NCBI RefSeq assembly: GCF_000364445.2
Contig: NZ_CP043538.1
Span: 4,359,447-4,423,446, forward strand
Reading direction: 5' to 3'
Length of the DNA stretch: 64,000 bases
Source: Methylobacterium mesophilicum SR1.6/6
GTDB lineage: Bacteria; Pseudomonadota; Alphaproteobacteria; Rhizobiales; Beijerinckiaceae
Both the position numbers and the translations under genes were made by a program. The notes below the pieces were generated by a model that was not told where the DNA came from, ran no database searches, and was given only the letters and a program-made list of their open reading frames with translations. Position 1 is the first letter of the stretch, and every line of letters starts with the position of its first letter. Shown here one piece after another: positions 37,352 to 45,596 of this stretch.

Positions 37352-38296
37352 ATGACCAAGAAGATCGTGTTCCTGGATCGTGAATCCCTCGATGCCAGGG
37401 TCCGACCGTTCAACTTCCCGCACGAATACGTCGAGCACGAGTCGACCTGGACGCCGGAAGAGATCGTCTCCCGCCTCCAGGGCGCGGAGATCGCGCTGAT
37501 CAACAAGGTCCCGATGCGGGCCGAGACGCTGAAGCAGCTCCCCGATCTCAAGCTGATCGCGGTCGCCGCCACCGGCACCGACGTGGTCGACAAGGCCCAG
37601 GCCAAGGCCCAGGGGGTCACGGTCGTCAACATCCGCAACTACGCGTTCAACACGGTTCCGGAGCACGTGGTCGGGCTGATGTTCGCCCTGCGCCGGGCGA
37701 TCGTGCCCTACGCCAACTCGGTGCGGCGCGGCGACTGGGCGAAGTCCAAGCAGTTCTGCTACTTCGACTACCCGATCTACGACATCGCCGGCTCGACGCT
37801 CGGCATCGTCGGCTACGGGGCGCTGGGCAAGTCGATTGCCAAGCGCGCCGAGGCGCTCGGCATGAAGGTGCTGGCCTACGACGTGTTCCCGCAGGACGGG
37901 CTCGTCGATTTCGAGACGATCCTCGCCCAGTCCGACGTGATCACGCTGCACGTGCCGCTGACCCCCGACACCAAGGGGATGATCGGCGCCGCCGAGCTCA
38001 AGAAGATGAAGAAGAGCGCCATCCTCATCAACACGGCCCGGGGCGGGCTCGTGGACGAGGCGGCTTTGCTCGAGGCGCTGAAGGACGGCACCATCGCGGG
38101 CGCCGGCTTCGACGTGGTGGCGCAGGAGCCGCCCAAGGACGGCAACATCCTGTGCGACGCCGACCTGCCGAACCTGATCGTCACGCCCCACGTGGCCTGG
38201 GCCAGCAAGGAGGCGATGCAGATCCTGGCCGATCAGCTCGTCGACAATGTCGAGGCCTTCGTGGCGGGCAAGCCGCAGAACGTGGTCGAGAGCTGA
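37352..38296 (+). CDS. hprA: hydroxypyruvate reductase (NADH-dependent)
   Basis: A 314-residue D-2-hydroxyacid dehydrogenase that reduces hydroxypyruvate to glycerate in the serine cycle. NAD-binding motif GIVGYGALGKSIAKRAEALG is followed by LAYDVFPQDG. The catalytic triad is seen in INTARGGLVDE (Arg), VVAQEPPKDG (Glu) and TPHVAWASKEAM (His). Length equals the M. extorquens HprA. GAGAGGGG about 6 nt before the ATG supports the start. It follows sga by 103 bp. A palindromic repeat of about 110 bp separates it from mtdA. Confidence 0.97.
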   Translation: MTKKIVFLDRESLDARVRPFNFPHEYVEHESTWTPEEIVSRLQGAEIALINKVPMRAETLKQLPDLKLIAVAATGTDVVDKAQAKAQGVTVVNIRNYAFNTVPEHVVGLMFALRRAIVPYANSVRRGDWAKSKQFCYFDYPIYDIAGSTLGIVGYGALGKSIAKRAEALGMKVLAYDVFPQDGLVDFETILAQSDVITLHVPLTPDTKGMIGAAELKKMKKSAILINTARGGLVDEAALLEALKDGTIAGAGFDVVAQEPPKDGNILCDADLPNLIVTPHVAWASKEAMQILADQLVDNVEAFVAGKPQNVVES

Positions 38297-38313
38297 GCCG
38301 TAGAACGCACACC

Positions 38314-38424
38314 GTCGTTCCGGGGCGCCGCAGGCGAGCCCGGAACCCAGAGCCGCTGACGGTGCAGAACGAGAACCACCCGAGCGTCTGGATTCCGGGC
38401 TCCGCTCCGCGGACCCGGAATGAC
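38314..38424. repeat. palindromic repeat (CATTCCGGG type) inside the serine-cycle operon
   Basis: Arms GTCGTTCCGGGGCGCCGCAG... (38314-38351) and ...CGGACCCGGAATGAC (38386-38424) are inverted near-copies around a 34-bp spacer. The CATTCCGGG and GGATTCCGGGCT motifs are typical of dispersed palindromes in Rhizobiales genomes. It fills most of the 179-bp hprA-mtdA gap and ends 51 bp before the mtdA start. The transcript would fold into a long hairpin. Confidence 0.7.
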
Positions 38425-38475
38425 TCGGTGGATGTCCCTGACGTGATGATGCCCAGCCCGGGCCGAGGTTAAAAA

Positions 38476-39339
38476 ATGACCAAGAAGCTGCTGTTCCTGT
38501 TCGACACCGATGCCGTGCCGAACGTGTTCGACACGGTGGTCGGCTACGACGGCGGCGCCGACCACATCACCGGCTACGGCGGCGTGAATCCCGACAATGT
38601 CGGCGCGCTGGTCGACGGCACGATCTACACCCGCGGCGGCTCCGAGAAGAAGTCGACGGCGATCTTCGTCGGCGGCGGCAGCATGGCGGCGGGCGAAGAG
38701 CTGTTCACCGCGGTCAAGAAGCGCTTCTTCGGCCCGTTCCGCGTCTCGGTCATGCTCGATTCCAACGGCTCCAACACCACGGCCGCCGCGGGCGTCGCGC
38801 TGGTGGCCAAGGCCGCCGGCTCGCTCCAGGGCAAGAAGGCGGTCGTGCTCGCCGGGACCGGCCCGGTGGGCATGCGCTCGGCGGCGCTGCTCGCCGGCGA
38901 GGGGGCCGAGGTCACGATCGCGGGCCGTGCGCTGGACAAGACCCAGGCCGCCGCGGACCAGATCAACAAGCGCTTCAAGGTCAACGTGAAGGCCGCCGCG
39001 ACCCCCGACGAGGCGTCGCGCGTCGCCCTGGTGAAGGGCACGAACCTCGTGTTCACGGCCGGCGCCATCGGCGTCGAGCTGCTGCCGGAGGCCGCCTGGG
39101 CTCAGGAATCGTCCATCGAGTTCGTCGCCGACTACAACGCCCAGCCCCCGACGGGCATCGGCGGCATCGAGGTGATGGACAAGGGCAAGGACCGCAACGG
39201 CAAGCAGGCCTTCGGCGCGCTCGGCATCGGCGGCCTGAAGCTCAAGCTGCACCGCGCCTGCGTGGGCCAGCTCTTCGAGAGCACCGAGCAGGTGCTCGAC
39301 GCCGAGGAGATCTACGCCCTCGCGAAGAAAATGGCCTGA
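38476..39339 (+). CDS. mtdA: methylene-H4MPT/methylene-H4F dehydrogenase (NADP), MtdA
   Basis: The 287-residue enzyme oxidises or reduces methylene-tetrahydrofolate and methylene-tetrahydromethanopterin with NADP(H). It starts MTKKLLFLFDTDAVPNVFDT and has the Rossmann motif VVLAGTGPVGMRSAALLAGE with GRALDKTQAAAD for NADP phosphate. The C-terminal NAQPPTGIGGIEVMDKGKDR and GIGGLKLKLHRACV segments are MtdA-specific. Length matches M. extorquens MtdA (288). CGAGG precedes the ATG by about 8 nt. With fch it connects formate-derived formyl-H4F to the methylene-H4F used for serine synthesis. Confidence 0.97.
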   Translation: MTKKLLFLFDTDAVPNVFDTVVGYDGGADHITGYGGVNPDNVGALVDGTIYTRGGSEKKSTAIFVGGGSMAAGEELFTAVKKRFFGPFRVSVMLDSNGSNTTAAAGVALVAKAAGSLQGKKAVVLAGTGPVGMRSAALLAGEGAEVTIAGRALDKTQAAADQINKRFKVNVKAAATPDEASRVALVKGTNLVFTAGAIGVELLPEAAWAQESSIEFVADYNAQPPTGIGGIEVMDKGKDRNGKQAFGALGIGGLKLKLHRACVGQLFESTEQVLDAEEIYALAKKMA

Positions 39340-39353
39340 CCGGAGAGGCGCCC

Positions 39354-39995
39354 ATGTCCGACACGCAACCGCCCGAGAACGCGTCCATCCAGACCTTCCT
39401 GACGGAGCTGGCGAGCGCCGCCCCGACCCCTGGCGGCGGCGGCGCGGCGGCGATCTCCGGCGCCATGGGCGCGGCCCTGGTGTCGATGGTCTGCAACCTG
39501 ACCATCGGCAAGAAGAAGTACGTCGAGGTCGAGGCCGAGCTGAAGGACGTGCTGGCCAAATCCGAAGGCCTGCGGGTCGTCCTCACCGGCATGATCGGCG
39601 AGGACGTCCAGGCCTTCGACGCCGTCATGGGGGCCTACGGCCTGCCCAAGGCGACGGACGACGAGAAGGCGGCCCGCGCCGAGAAGATCCAGGCCGCCCT
39701 CAAGACCGCCTGCGACGTGCCGCTCGCCTGCTGCCGGGCCTGCCGAAACGTGATCGACCTCGCGGCGATCACCGCCGACAAGGGCAATCTCAACGTCGTG
39801 TCGGATGCCGGCGTGGCGGTGCTCTCGGCCTATGCCGGGCTCCGCAGCGCGGCGCTCAACGTCTACGTGAACGCCAAGGGTCTGGAAGACCGGGAGTTCG
39901 CCGAGGAGCGGCTGAAAGAGCTGGAGGGCCTGCTCGCGGATGCCGGACCGCTGACCGAGAAGGTCTATGAGGTCGTGAAGGGCAAGGTGAACTGA
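39354..39995 (+). CDS. fch: methenyltetrahydrofolate cyclohydrolase Fch
   Basis: The 213-residue protein belongs to the formiminotransferase-cyclodeaminase C-terminal family: FLTELASAAPTPGGGGAAAI, then ALVSMVCNLTIGKKKYVEVE with the conserved Cys-Asn and Lys residues, and SDAGVAVLSAYAGLRSAALN. It hydrolyses methenyl-H4F to formyl-H4F and works with MtdA in the H4F branch of C1 metabolism. The ATG lies 14 bp after the mtdA stop with GGAGAG upstream, so both are co-translated from one message. It ends the first half of the serine-cycle locus. Confidence 0.96.
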   Translation: MSDTQPPENASIQTFLTELASAAPTPGGGGAAAISGAMGAALVSMVCNLTIGKKKYVEVEAELKDVLAKSEGLRVVLTGMIGEDVQAFDAVMGAYGLPKATDDEKAARAEKIQAALKTACDVPLACCRACRNVIDLAAITADKGNLNVVSDAGVAVLSAYAGLRSAALNVYVNAKGLEDREFAEERLKELEGLLADAGPLTEKVYEVVKGKVN

Positions 39996-40095
39996 ACCGG
40001 CGACGTCCTTTCTCCCGCTCAGGGGAAGACGGGCGCCTGCCTGTTGGGTCAGCGCCAAGCTGAACAGCGTGTCCGTTCGATCACGTCGACGCTGC

Positions 40096-40186
40096 CGTCT
40101 TTGCGAGCGGAGCGAAGCAATCCGGTCGGCACTACGATTCTAGAGGTCGCGCTGCCCTGGGCCACTTCGCTGCGCGCGTGATGACG
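40096..40186. repeat. GCGAGCGGAGCGAAGCAA palindromic repeat
   Basis: The left arm CGTCTTTGCGAGCGGAGCGA and a degenerate right arm (CCCTGGGCCACTTCGCTGCG then GATGACGG) bracket a central CTAGAGG-containing loop. A better preserved copy is at 46622-46713. Confidence 0.65.
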
Positions 40187-40233
40187 GTGCGGGCGACTCA
40201 AACGAAGCGCTCGAACAAATATCGTATCGGATC

Positions 40234-40275
40234 AACAATTGAGGCCGGGTGCATCACGCCCCGGCCTCAATTGTT
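40234..40275 (+). terminator. intrinsic terminator-like hairpin between fch and mtkA
   Basis: A perfect 16-bp stem, AACAATTGAGGCCGGG with CCCGGCCTCAATTGTT, encloses a 10-nt loop and runs into four T. It could stop transcription from fch, or from either side, making mtkA start a new transcription unit. Confidence 0.75.
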
Positions 40276-40433
40276 TTCTGTATGCTGCGGCGCAACATCG
40301 AATACGATCCGTGTTGCGACCGCGAAAAAGTCTCGGTCAATCAGCGCCCTAAAAAATTTGACGGGCGTAATCTTCCGACTCAACTAAAGTAGAGGGCGTC
40401 AACGGCGGCAACGAACCGCGGAGGAGGCGCCGA

Positions 40434-41612
40434 ATGGACGTCCACGAGTATCAGGCCAAGGAGCTGCTTGCGAGCTTCGGCGTGGCCGTCCCGAAAGGGG
40501 CTATCGCCTTCAGCCCCGACCAGGCGGTCTACGCCGCCACGGAACTCGGCGGCTCGTTCTGGGCCGTGAAGGCCCAGATCCACGCGGGCGCCCGCGGCAA
40601 GGCCGGCGGCATCAAGCTGTGCCGGACCTACAATGAGGTCCGCGACGCCGCCAAGGACCTGCTGGGCAAGCGCCTCGTCACGCACCAGACCGGCCCCGAG
40701 GGCAAGCCCGTGCAGCGGGTCTATGTCGAGACCGCCGACCCCTTCGAGCGCGAGCTGTATCTCGGCTACGTGCTGGACCGGAAGGCCGAGCGCGTGCGGG
40801 TCATCGCCAGCCAGCGCGGCGGCATGGACATCGAGGAGATCGCCGCCAAGGAGCCCGACTCGCTCATACAGGTGGTGGTCGAGCCGGCGGTCGGCCTGCA
40901 GCAGTTCCAGGCGCGGGAGATCGCCTTCCAGCTCGGGCTCAACATCAAGCAGGTCTCGGCCGCGGTGAAGACGATCATGAACGCCTACCGGGCGTTCCGC
41001 GACTGCGACGGCACCATGCTGGAGATCAACCCGCTCGTCGTGACCAAGGACGACCGGGTGCTGGCGCTCGACGCCAAGATGTCCTTCGACGACAACGCCA
41101 TGTTCCGCCGGCCGGGCATCGCCGACATGCACGACCCCTCGCAGGGCGACCCCCGCGAGGCCCAGGCCGCCGAGCACAACCTCAGCTATATCGGCCTCGA
41201 GGGCGAGATCGGCTGCATCGTCAACGGCGCCGGCCTCGCCATGGCGACCATGGACATGATCAAGCACGCGGGCGGCGAGCCGGCGAACTTCCTCGACGTC
41301 GGCGGCGGCGCCTCGCCCGAGCGCGTGGCGACGGCCTTCCGGCTCGTGCTCTCCGACCGCAACGTCAAGGCGATCCTGGTCAACATCTTCGCGGGCATCA
41401 ACCGCTGCGACTGGGTCGCGGAGGGCGTCATCCAGGCGGCCCGCGAGGTGAAGATCGACGTGCCGCTGGTGGTGCGCCTCGCCGGCACGAACGTGGAGGC
41501 CGGCAAGAAGATCCTGGCCGAGAGCGGCCTCGACCTGATCACCGCCGACACCCTGGCGGAGGCGGCCAAGAAGGCGGTCGACGCCTGCGCGGCCGCCAAG
41601 ACCAAGCACTGA
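40434..41612 (+). CDS. mtkA: malate-CoA ligase (malate thiokinase) beta subunit
   Basis: The 392-residue ATP-grasp subunit acts with MtkB to make malyl-CoA from malate, CoA and ATP. It starts [20 protein letters not shown], and has the nucleotide-binding [29 protein letters not shown] and the C-terminal flavodoxin-like [12 protein letters not shown] and [15 protein letters not shown]. These are the succinyl-CoA synthetase beta motifs in their malate thiokinase version; length matches M. extorquens MtkA (390). Upstream GGAGGAGG fixes the start. The gap to mtkB is 14 bp. Confidence 0.96.
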   Translation: MDVHEYQAKELLASFGVAVPKGAIAFSPDQAVYAATELGGSFWAVKAQIHAGARGKAGGIKLCRTYNEVRDAAKDLLGKRLVTHQTGPEGKPVQRVYVETADPFERELYLGYVLDRKAERVRVIASQRGGMDIEEIAAKEPDSLIQVVVEPAVGLQQFQAREIAFQLGLNIKQVSAAVKTIMNAYRAFRDCDGTMLEINPLVVTKDDRVLALDAKMSFDDNAMFRRPGIADMHDPSQGDPREAQAAEHNLSYIGLEGEIGCIVNGAGLAMATMDMIKHAGGEPANFLDVGGGASPERVATAFRLVLSDRNVKAILVNIFAGINRCDWVAEGVIQAAREVKIDVPLVVRLAGTNVEAGKKILAESGLDLITADTLAEAAKKAVDACAAAKTKH

Positions 41613-41626
41613 GGGGAGACCGCGCC

Positions 41627-42516
41627 ATGAGCATCCTCATCGACGAGACTACCCCGATCATCGTCCAGGGCATCACGGGCGACAAGGGCACCTTCCACGC
41701 CAAGGAGATGCTGGACTACGGCACGAACGTCGTCGGCGGCGTCACCCCGGGCAAGGGCGGGCGCACCCACCTCGGCCTGCCCGTGTTCAACACCGTCAAG
41801 GAGGCCGTGGCGGCGACCGGCGCCACCACGTCGATCACCTTCGTGGCGCCCCCTTCGCGGCGGACGCCATCATGGAGGCGGCCGATGCCGGGCTGCGGCT
41901 GGTCTGCTCGATCACCGACGGCATCCCGGCCCAGGACATGATGCGGGTGAAGCGCTACCTCTACCGCTACCCGAAAGAGAAGCGGACCATGGTGGTCGGC
42001 CCGAACTGCGCCGGCATCATCTCGCCCGGCAAGGCGATGCTCGGCATCATGCCCGGCCACATCTACCTCCCGGGCAATGTCGGAGTGATCTCCCGCTCCG
42101 GTACGCTCGGCTACGAGGCCGCCTCGCAGCTCAAGGAGCTGGGACTGGGGATCTCGACCTCGGTGGGCATTGGCGGCGACCCGATCAACGGCTCGTCGTT
42201 CCTCGACCACCTCGCCCTGTTCGAGACCGATCCGGACACCGACGCGGTGCTGATGATCGGCGAGATCGGCGGCCCGCAGGAGGCGGAGGCCTCGGCCTGG
42301 ATCCGCGAGAACATGTCGAAGCCGGTGATCGGCTTCGTGGCCGGGCTCACGGCGCCGAAGGGCCGCCGGATGGGCCATGCCGGGGCGATCATCTCGGCGG
42401 CGGGCGACAGCGCCGCCGAGAAGGCCGAGATCATGCGCTCCTACGGGCTGACGGTGGCGCCCGATCCCGGATCGTTCGGGCAGACCGTGGCCGACGTGCT
42501 CGCCCGGGCGGCTTAG
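41627..42516 (+). pseudogene. mtkB: malate-CoA ligase alpha subunit, frameshifted as given
   Basis: Repaired length is 296 residues, equal to M. extorquens MtkB. The start [20 protein letters not shown] and [11 protein letters not shown] are in one frame; from [20 protein letters not shown] onward the protein is in another. The break is at the five-C run 41849-41853; six C would give [17 protein letters not shown]. The rest is intact: VVGPNCAGIISPG, VISRSGTLGYEAA (CoA binding), the phosphohistidine in GRRMGHAGAI (about residue 250) and the C-terminus. MtkB is needed for growth on C1 compounds by the serine cycle, and all neighbours are intact, so a sequencing or consensus error is more likely than a dead gene. 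Confidence 0.92.
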
Positions 42517-42521
42517 ATCCT

Positions 42522-42633
42522 TCCCTCCCCCTTGTGGGGAGGGACCGAGGGTGGGGGTGGTGCAGGATCGAGCGATCCGGCGCCTTCTGAACCACCCCAC
42601 CCCAAACCCTCCCCGCAAGGGGAGGGGAGCGCA
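42522..42633. repeat. paired CCCTCCCC palindromes between mtkB and ppc
   Basis: Two small hairpins, TCCCTCCCCCTTGTGGGGAG and CCCTCCCCGCAAGGGGAGGG, flank GTGGGGGTGGTGC and its inverted partner CACCCCACCCC, together forming one long imperfect palindrome. It occupies nearly all of the 140-bp mtkB-ppc gap. Confidence 0.65.
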
Positions 42634-42656
42634 GCTTTGCGCCACGAGGTGGCCCC

Positions 42657-45407
42657 ATGACCCGTACCCTTCACGCAACCCCAGGTCTCGTCGATGCCAC
42701 GGCCTTCGCGCCGCCGGTGATCGTCGGCACGTCGTCGGAGCAGGCGCTGGACATCCTGTTCCAGGCGCTGCTCGACGTCGCGCGCCGGCACGACCCCGAC
42801 CTCGAAGCGGTCCTGCACGGCACGGCCGACATCTCGCGCTTCTCGCCGCAGATGCTGGCGCGCGCGCTGCAGGTGCAGGGCATCTGGTTCCAGCTGATCT
42901 CCATCGCCGAGCAGAACGCCGCGATGCGCCGCCGCCGCCACGTGGAGCGGACGGAGGGCCGTGCCGCCCTCGGCGGTTCTTTCGCCAAGGTTTTTTCCGA
43001 CGCGCGCAAGCAGGGGGTGCCGCCGGAGAAGATCCAGGCGCTGCTCAGCGACCTGCGCATCCGCCCGACGCTGACCGCCCACCCCACCGAGGGCAAGCGG
43101 GTCACGGTGCTGGAGAAGTTCCGCCGCATCTACCTCGTGCTCCGCGAGCTGGAGATGCCGCGCTGGACCGACCGTGAGCGCAACGGGCTCATGAACGAGC
43201 TGCGCGACCAGATCGAGCTGGTCTGGATGACCGGCGAGCTGCACCTGGAGAAGGCGACCGTCGAGCGGGAGGTGGCCTGGGGCCTGCACTTCTTCGACGA
43301 GACCCTGTTCGAGATGCTGCCCGAGACGATGGAGACCCTGGAGGAATCCCTCGCCGAGGCCTATCCGGGCACGGACTTCCGGGTGCCGCCGTTCTTCCAG
43401 TTCGGCTCGTGGATCGGCGGCGACCGGGACGGCAACCCCTACGTCACCGCCGCCGTCACCCGGCAGACCCTGCACCGCAACGCGCTGGCCTCGCTGACCC
43501 GCTACCGGGACGGCGTGCGCGAGCTGGGACGGACCCTGTCGCTCACCGAGCGTTCCCTGCCGCTGCCTCAGGGCTTCCGCCTCGAACTCAACCGGCAGCT
43601 CTCGGAAAGCGGACAGTCCCGGGCGATCACCCGGCGCAACCCGGGCGAGCCGTACCGTCAGTATCTCTCCTGCGTGCTGCGCAAGCTCGAGGCGACGATC
43701 GCCCGCAACGAGGGCGAGCATCCCTCCGGCCCCGACTACGCCAGCGCGGACGGCCTGATCGAGGACCTGCGCATTCTCGAGCGCGGCCTGACGGAGGCCA
43801 AGTGCGGCGCGCTCGCCCGCGACCTCGTCCGCCCGGTGCGGCGGATGGTGGAGATTTTCCGCTTCACCACCGTGCGGCTCGACCTGCGCGAGAACACCAC
43901 CCGCACCACCGACACGCTCCACGCCCTCTGGCGCCAGCGCAACGGCGACGGCGAACCGCCGGCGCTCGGCTCGGCGGCGTGGCGCCAGTGGCTCGACGCG
44001 GAACTCGCCCGGCCGCGCGATCCCGAGCGCTCCTTCGAGGATTTGCCCGACGCCGCCCGGGAGACGCTCGCCACCTTCGCCCTCGTCGCCGAGATGCGCG
44101 ACGCCCTCGACCGCGAGGCCTTCGGCGCCTTCGTGCTGTCGATGACCCGCTCGGTGGAGGACGTGCTCGGCGCCTACCTGCTCGCCAAGGAGGCGGGTGT
44201 GTTCCTCGATTCCGCCGGCACCGAGATCTGCCCGCTCCCGATCGTGCCCCTGTTCGAGACCATCGACGACCTGCGCGCCGCCCCGGCGATCATGCGGGCG
44301 CTCCTCGGCACGCCGGTGGTGCGCCGCTCGACCCGCTGGCAGGGCGGGGTGCAGGAGGTGATGATCGGCTACTCCGACTCCAACAAGGATGGCGGCTTCG
44401 TCGCGGCCAACTGGGAGCTGTTCAAGGCCCAGAGCAAGCTGACGCGGCTGGGTGAGGAACTCGGCGTCGGGATCGCCTTCTTCCACGGCCGCGGCGGCTC
44501 GGTGAGCCGCGGCGGCGTCCCGACCCAGAAGGGCATCATGGCCCAGCCGCCGGGCTCGATCCGCGGCCGGTTCCGCACCACCGAGCAGGGCGAGGTCGTC
44601 TCGTTCAAGTACGCCAACCGCGGAACCGCCGCCTACCAGATGGAGCTGCTGGCGGCCTCGGTGTTCGAGCACGCGCTCGCAGGGGACGGCGAGCGGGCGG
44701 GGCCGGGCCACGACGACGCCCTGGAGGCGCTCGCCGGCGCCTCGCGGGCGGCCTACGTCCAACTCCTCCAGACCGACGGTCTCGTCGACTACTTCCAGGC
44801 CGCGAGCCCGCTCGACGAGATCGCACTCCTCAATATCGGTTCGCGTCCGGCCCGCAGGTTCGGCGCCCGCTCGCTGTCGGACCTGCGGGCCATCCCCTGG
44901 GTGTTCGCGTGGTCGCAGAACCGGCACGTGATCACCGGCTGGTACGGCGTCGGCTCGGGGCTCGCGAGCTTCCTCGACGTGCGCGGCCGCGAGGGCGAGG
45001 CGACCCTCAAGCGCCTGTTCCAGGAATCCCGCGTGCTGCGCCTCGTCCTCGACGAGGTCGAGAAGACGCTGATGATGGTCGATCTCGACATCGCCCGCGC
45101 CTATGCGGGCCTCGTCCCGGATGCCGCCATCCGCGACCGGATCTTCGGGATGATCGAGGCCGAGTACGCGCTGACCCGCGAGATGGTGCTGCGGGTGAGC
45201 GGCGGCACGGACCTGGCCGAGCGCTTTCCGCTGTTCCGCGACCGGCTCAAGGGTCGGCTGCCGACCATCAACCAGGTCGGCCGCGAGCAGGTGGAACTGC
45301 TCGCCCGCTACCGCGCCGAGACCGACGAGGACCGGCGCGAGGCGGTGAAGTCGGCCTTGCTGTTGTCGATCAACTGCATCGCGGTCGGCTTCGGGGCGAC
45401 GGGGTGA
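42657..45407 (+). CDS. ppc: phosphoenolpyruvate carboxylase
   Basis: The 916-residue enzyme carboxylates PEP to oxaloacetate, feeding malate to MtkAB. Catalytic His (about 142) is in LTAHPTEGKRV, Lys (about 577) in SDSNKDGGF, and the mobile loop reads FHGRGGSVSRGGVPTQKGIM. The substrate site QPPGSIRGRFRTTEQGE follows. The last residues are GFGATG instead of the usual MRNTG, so the Asn that binds the inhibitor aspartate in E. coli PPC (N881) is missing. That fits a constitutively active serine-cycle enzyme. Start ATG has GAGGTGG upstream. It follows mtkB in the same direction. Confidence 0.97.
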   Translation: MTRTLHATPGLVDATAFAPPVIVGTSSEQALDILFQALLDVARRHDPDLEAVLHGTADISRFSPQMLARALQVQGIWFQLISIAEQNAAMRRRRHVERTEGRAALGGSFAKVFSDARKQGVPPEKIQALLSDLRIRPTLTAHPTEGKRVTVLEKFRRIYLVLRELEMPRWTDRERNGLMNELRDQIELVWMTGELHLEKATVEREVAWGLHFFDETLFEMLPETMETLEESLAEAYPGTDFRVPPFFQFGSWIGGDRDGNPYVTAAVTRQTLHRNALASLTRYRDGVRELGRTLSLTERSLPLPQGFRLELNRQLSESGQSRAITRRNPGEPYRQYLSCVLRKLEATIARNEGEHPSGPDYASADGLIEDLRILERGLTEAKCGALARDLVRPVRRMVEIFRFTTVRLDLRENTTRTTDTLHALWRQRNGDGEPPALGSAAWRQWLDAELARPRDPERSFEDLPDAARETLATFALVAEMRDALDREAFGAFVLSMTRSVEDVLGAYLLAKEAGVFLDSAGTEICPLPIVPLFETIDDLRAAPAIMRALLGTPVVRRSTRWQGGVQEVMIGYSDSNKDGGFVAANWELFKAQSKLTRLGEELGVGIAFFHGRGGSVSRGGVPTQKGIMAQPPGSIRGRFRTTEQGEVVSFKYANRGTAAYQMELLAASVFEHALAGDGERAGPGHDDALEALAGASRAAYVQLLQTDGLVDYFQAASPLDEIALLNIGSRPARRFGARSLSDLRAIPWVFAWSQNRHVITGWYGVGSGLASFLDVRGREGEATLKRLFQESRVLRLVLDEVEKTLMMVDLDIARAYAGLVPDAAIRDRIFGMIEAEYALTREMVLRVSGGTDLAERFPLFRDRLKGRLPTINQVGREQVELLARYRAETDEDRREAVKSALLLSINCIAVGFGATG

Positions 45408-45430
45408 GGCGGTCCAGTAGTTTCACGCGC

Positions 45431-45471
45431 CCTCCCTCCCCCCTCTGCGGGGGAGGGGGAGCGCGGGAGCC
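45431..45471. repeat. CCCTCCCCC-type GC palindrome between ppc and mcl
   Basis: CCTCCCTCCCCCCTCTGCGG followed by GGGAGGGGGAGC, nearly identical to 20874-20899 with an extra arm. It lies in the 189-bp ppc-mcl gap. Confidence 0.6.
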
Positions 45472-45596
45472 TATGGTGCAGAGTGAAACGCGCCTCCGCG
45501 CCCTGTCAGGCCGTCCTACGCGCGCCATTTGCCGCCGATGAACGGGATCGCATCCCGCAACGGCACCAGAACCGTCACCAGGAGAGAGAACCCACG

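Larger units (their letters stand above)
39996..40433. other. intergenic region between fch and mtkA
   Basis: 438 bp holding, in order, a dispersed palindrome (40096-40186), a terminator-like hairpin (40234-40275) and an AT-richer leader with TTGACG at 40358-40363 that could be a -35 box for mtkA. No convincing -10 at the right spacing was found. mtkA has a strong GGAGGAGG site 7 nt before the ATG. Confidence 0.6.
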
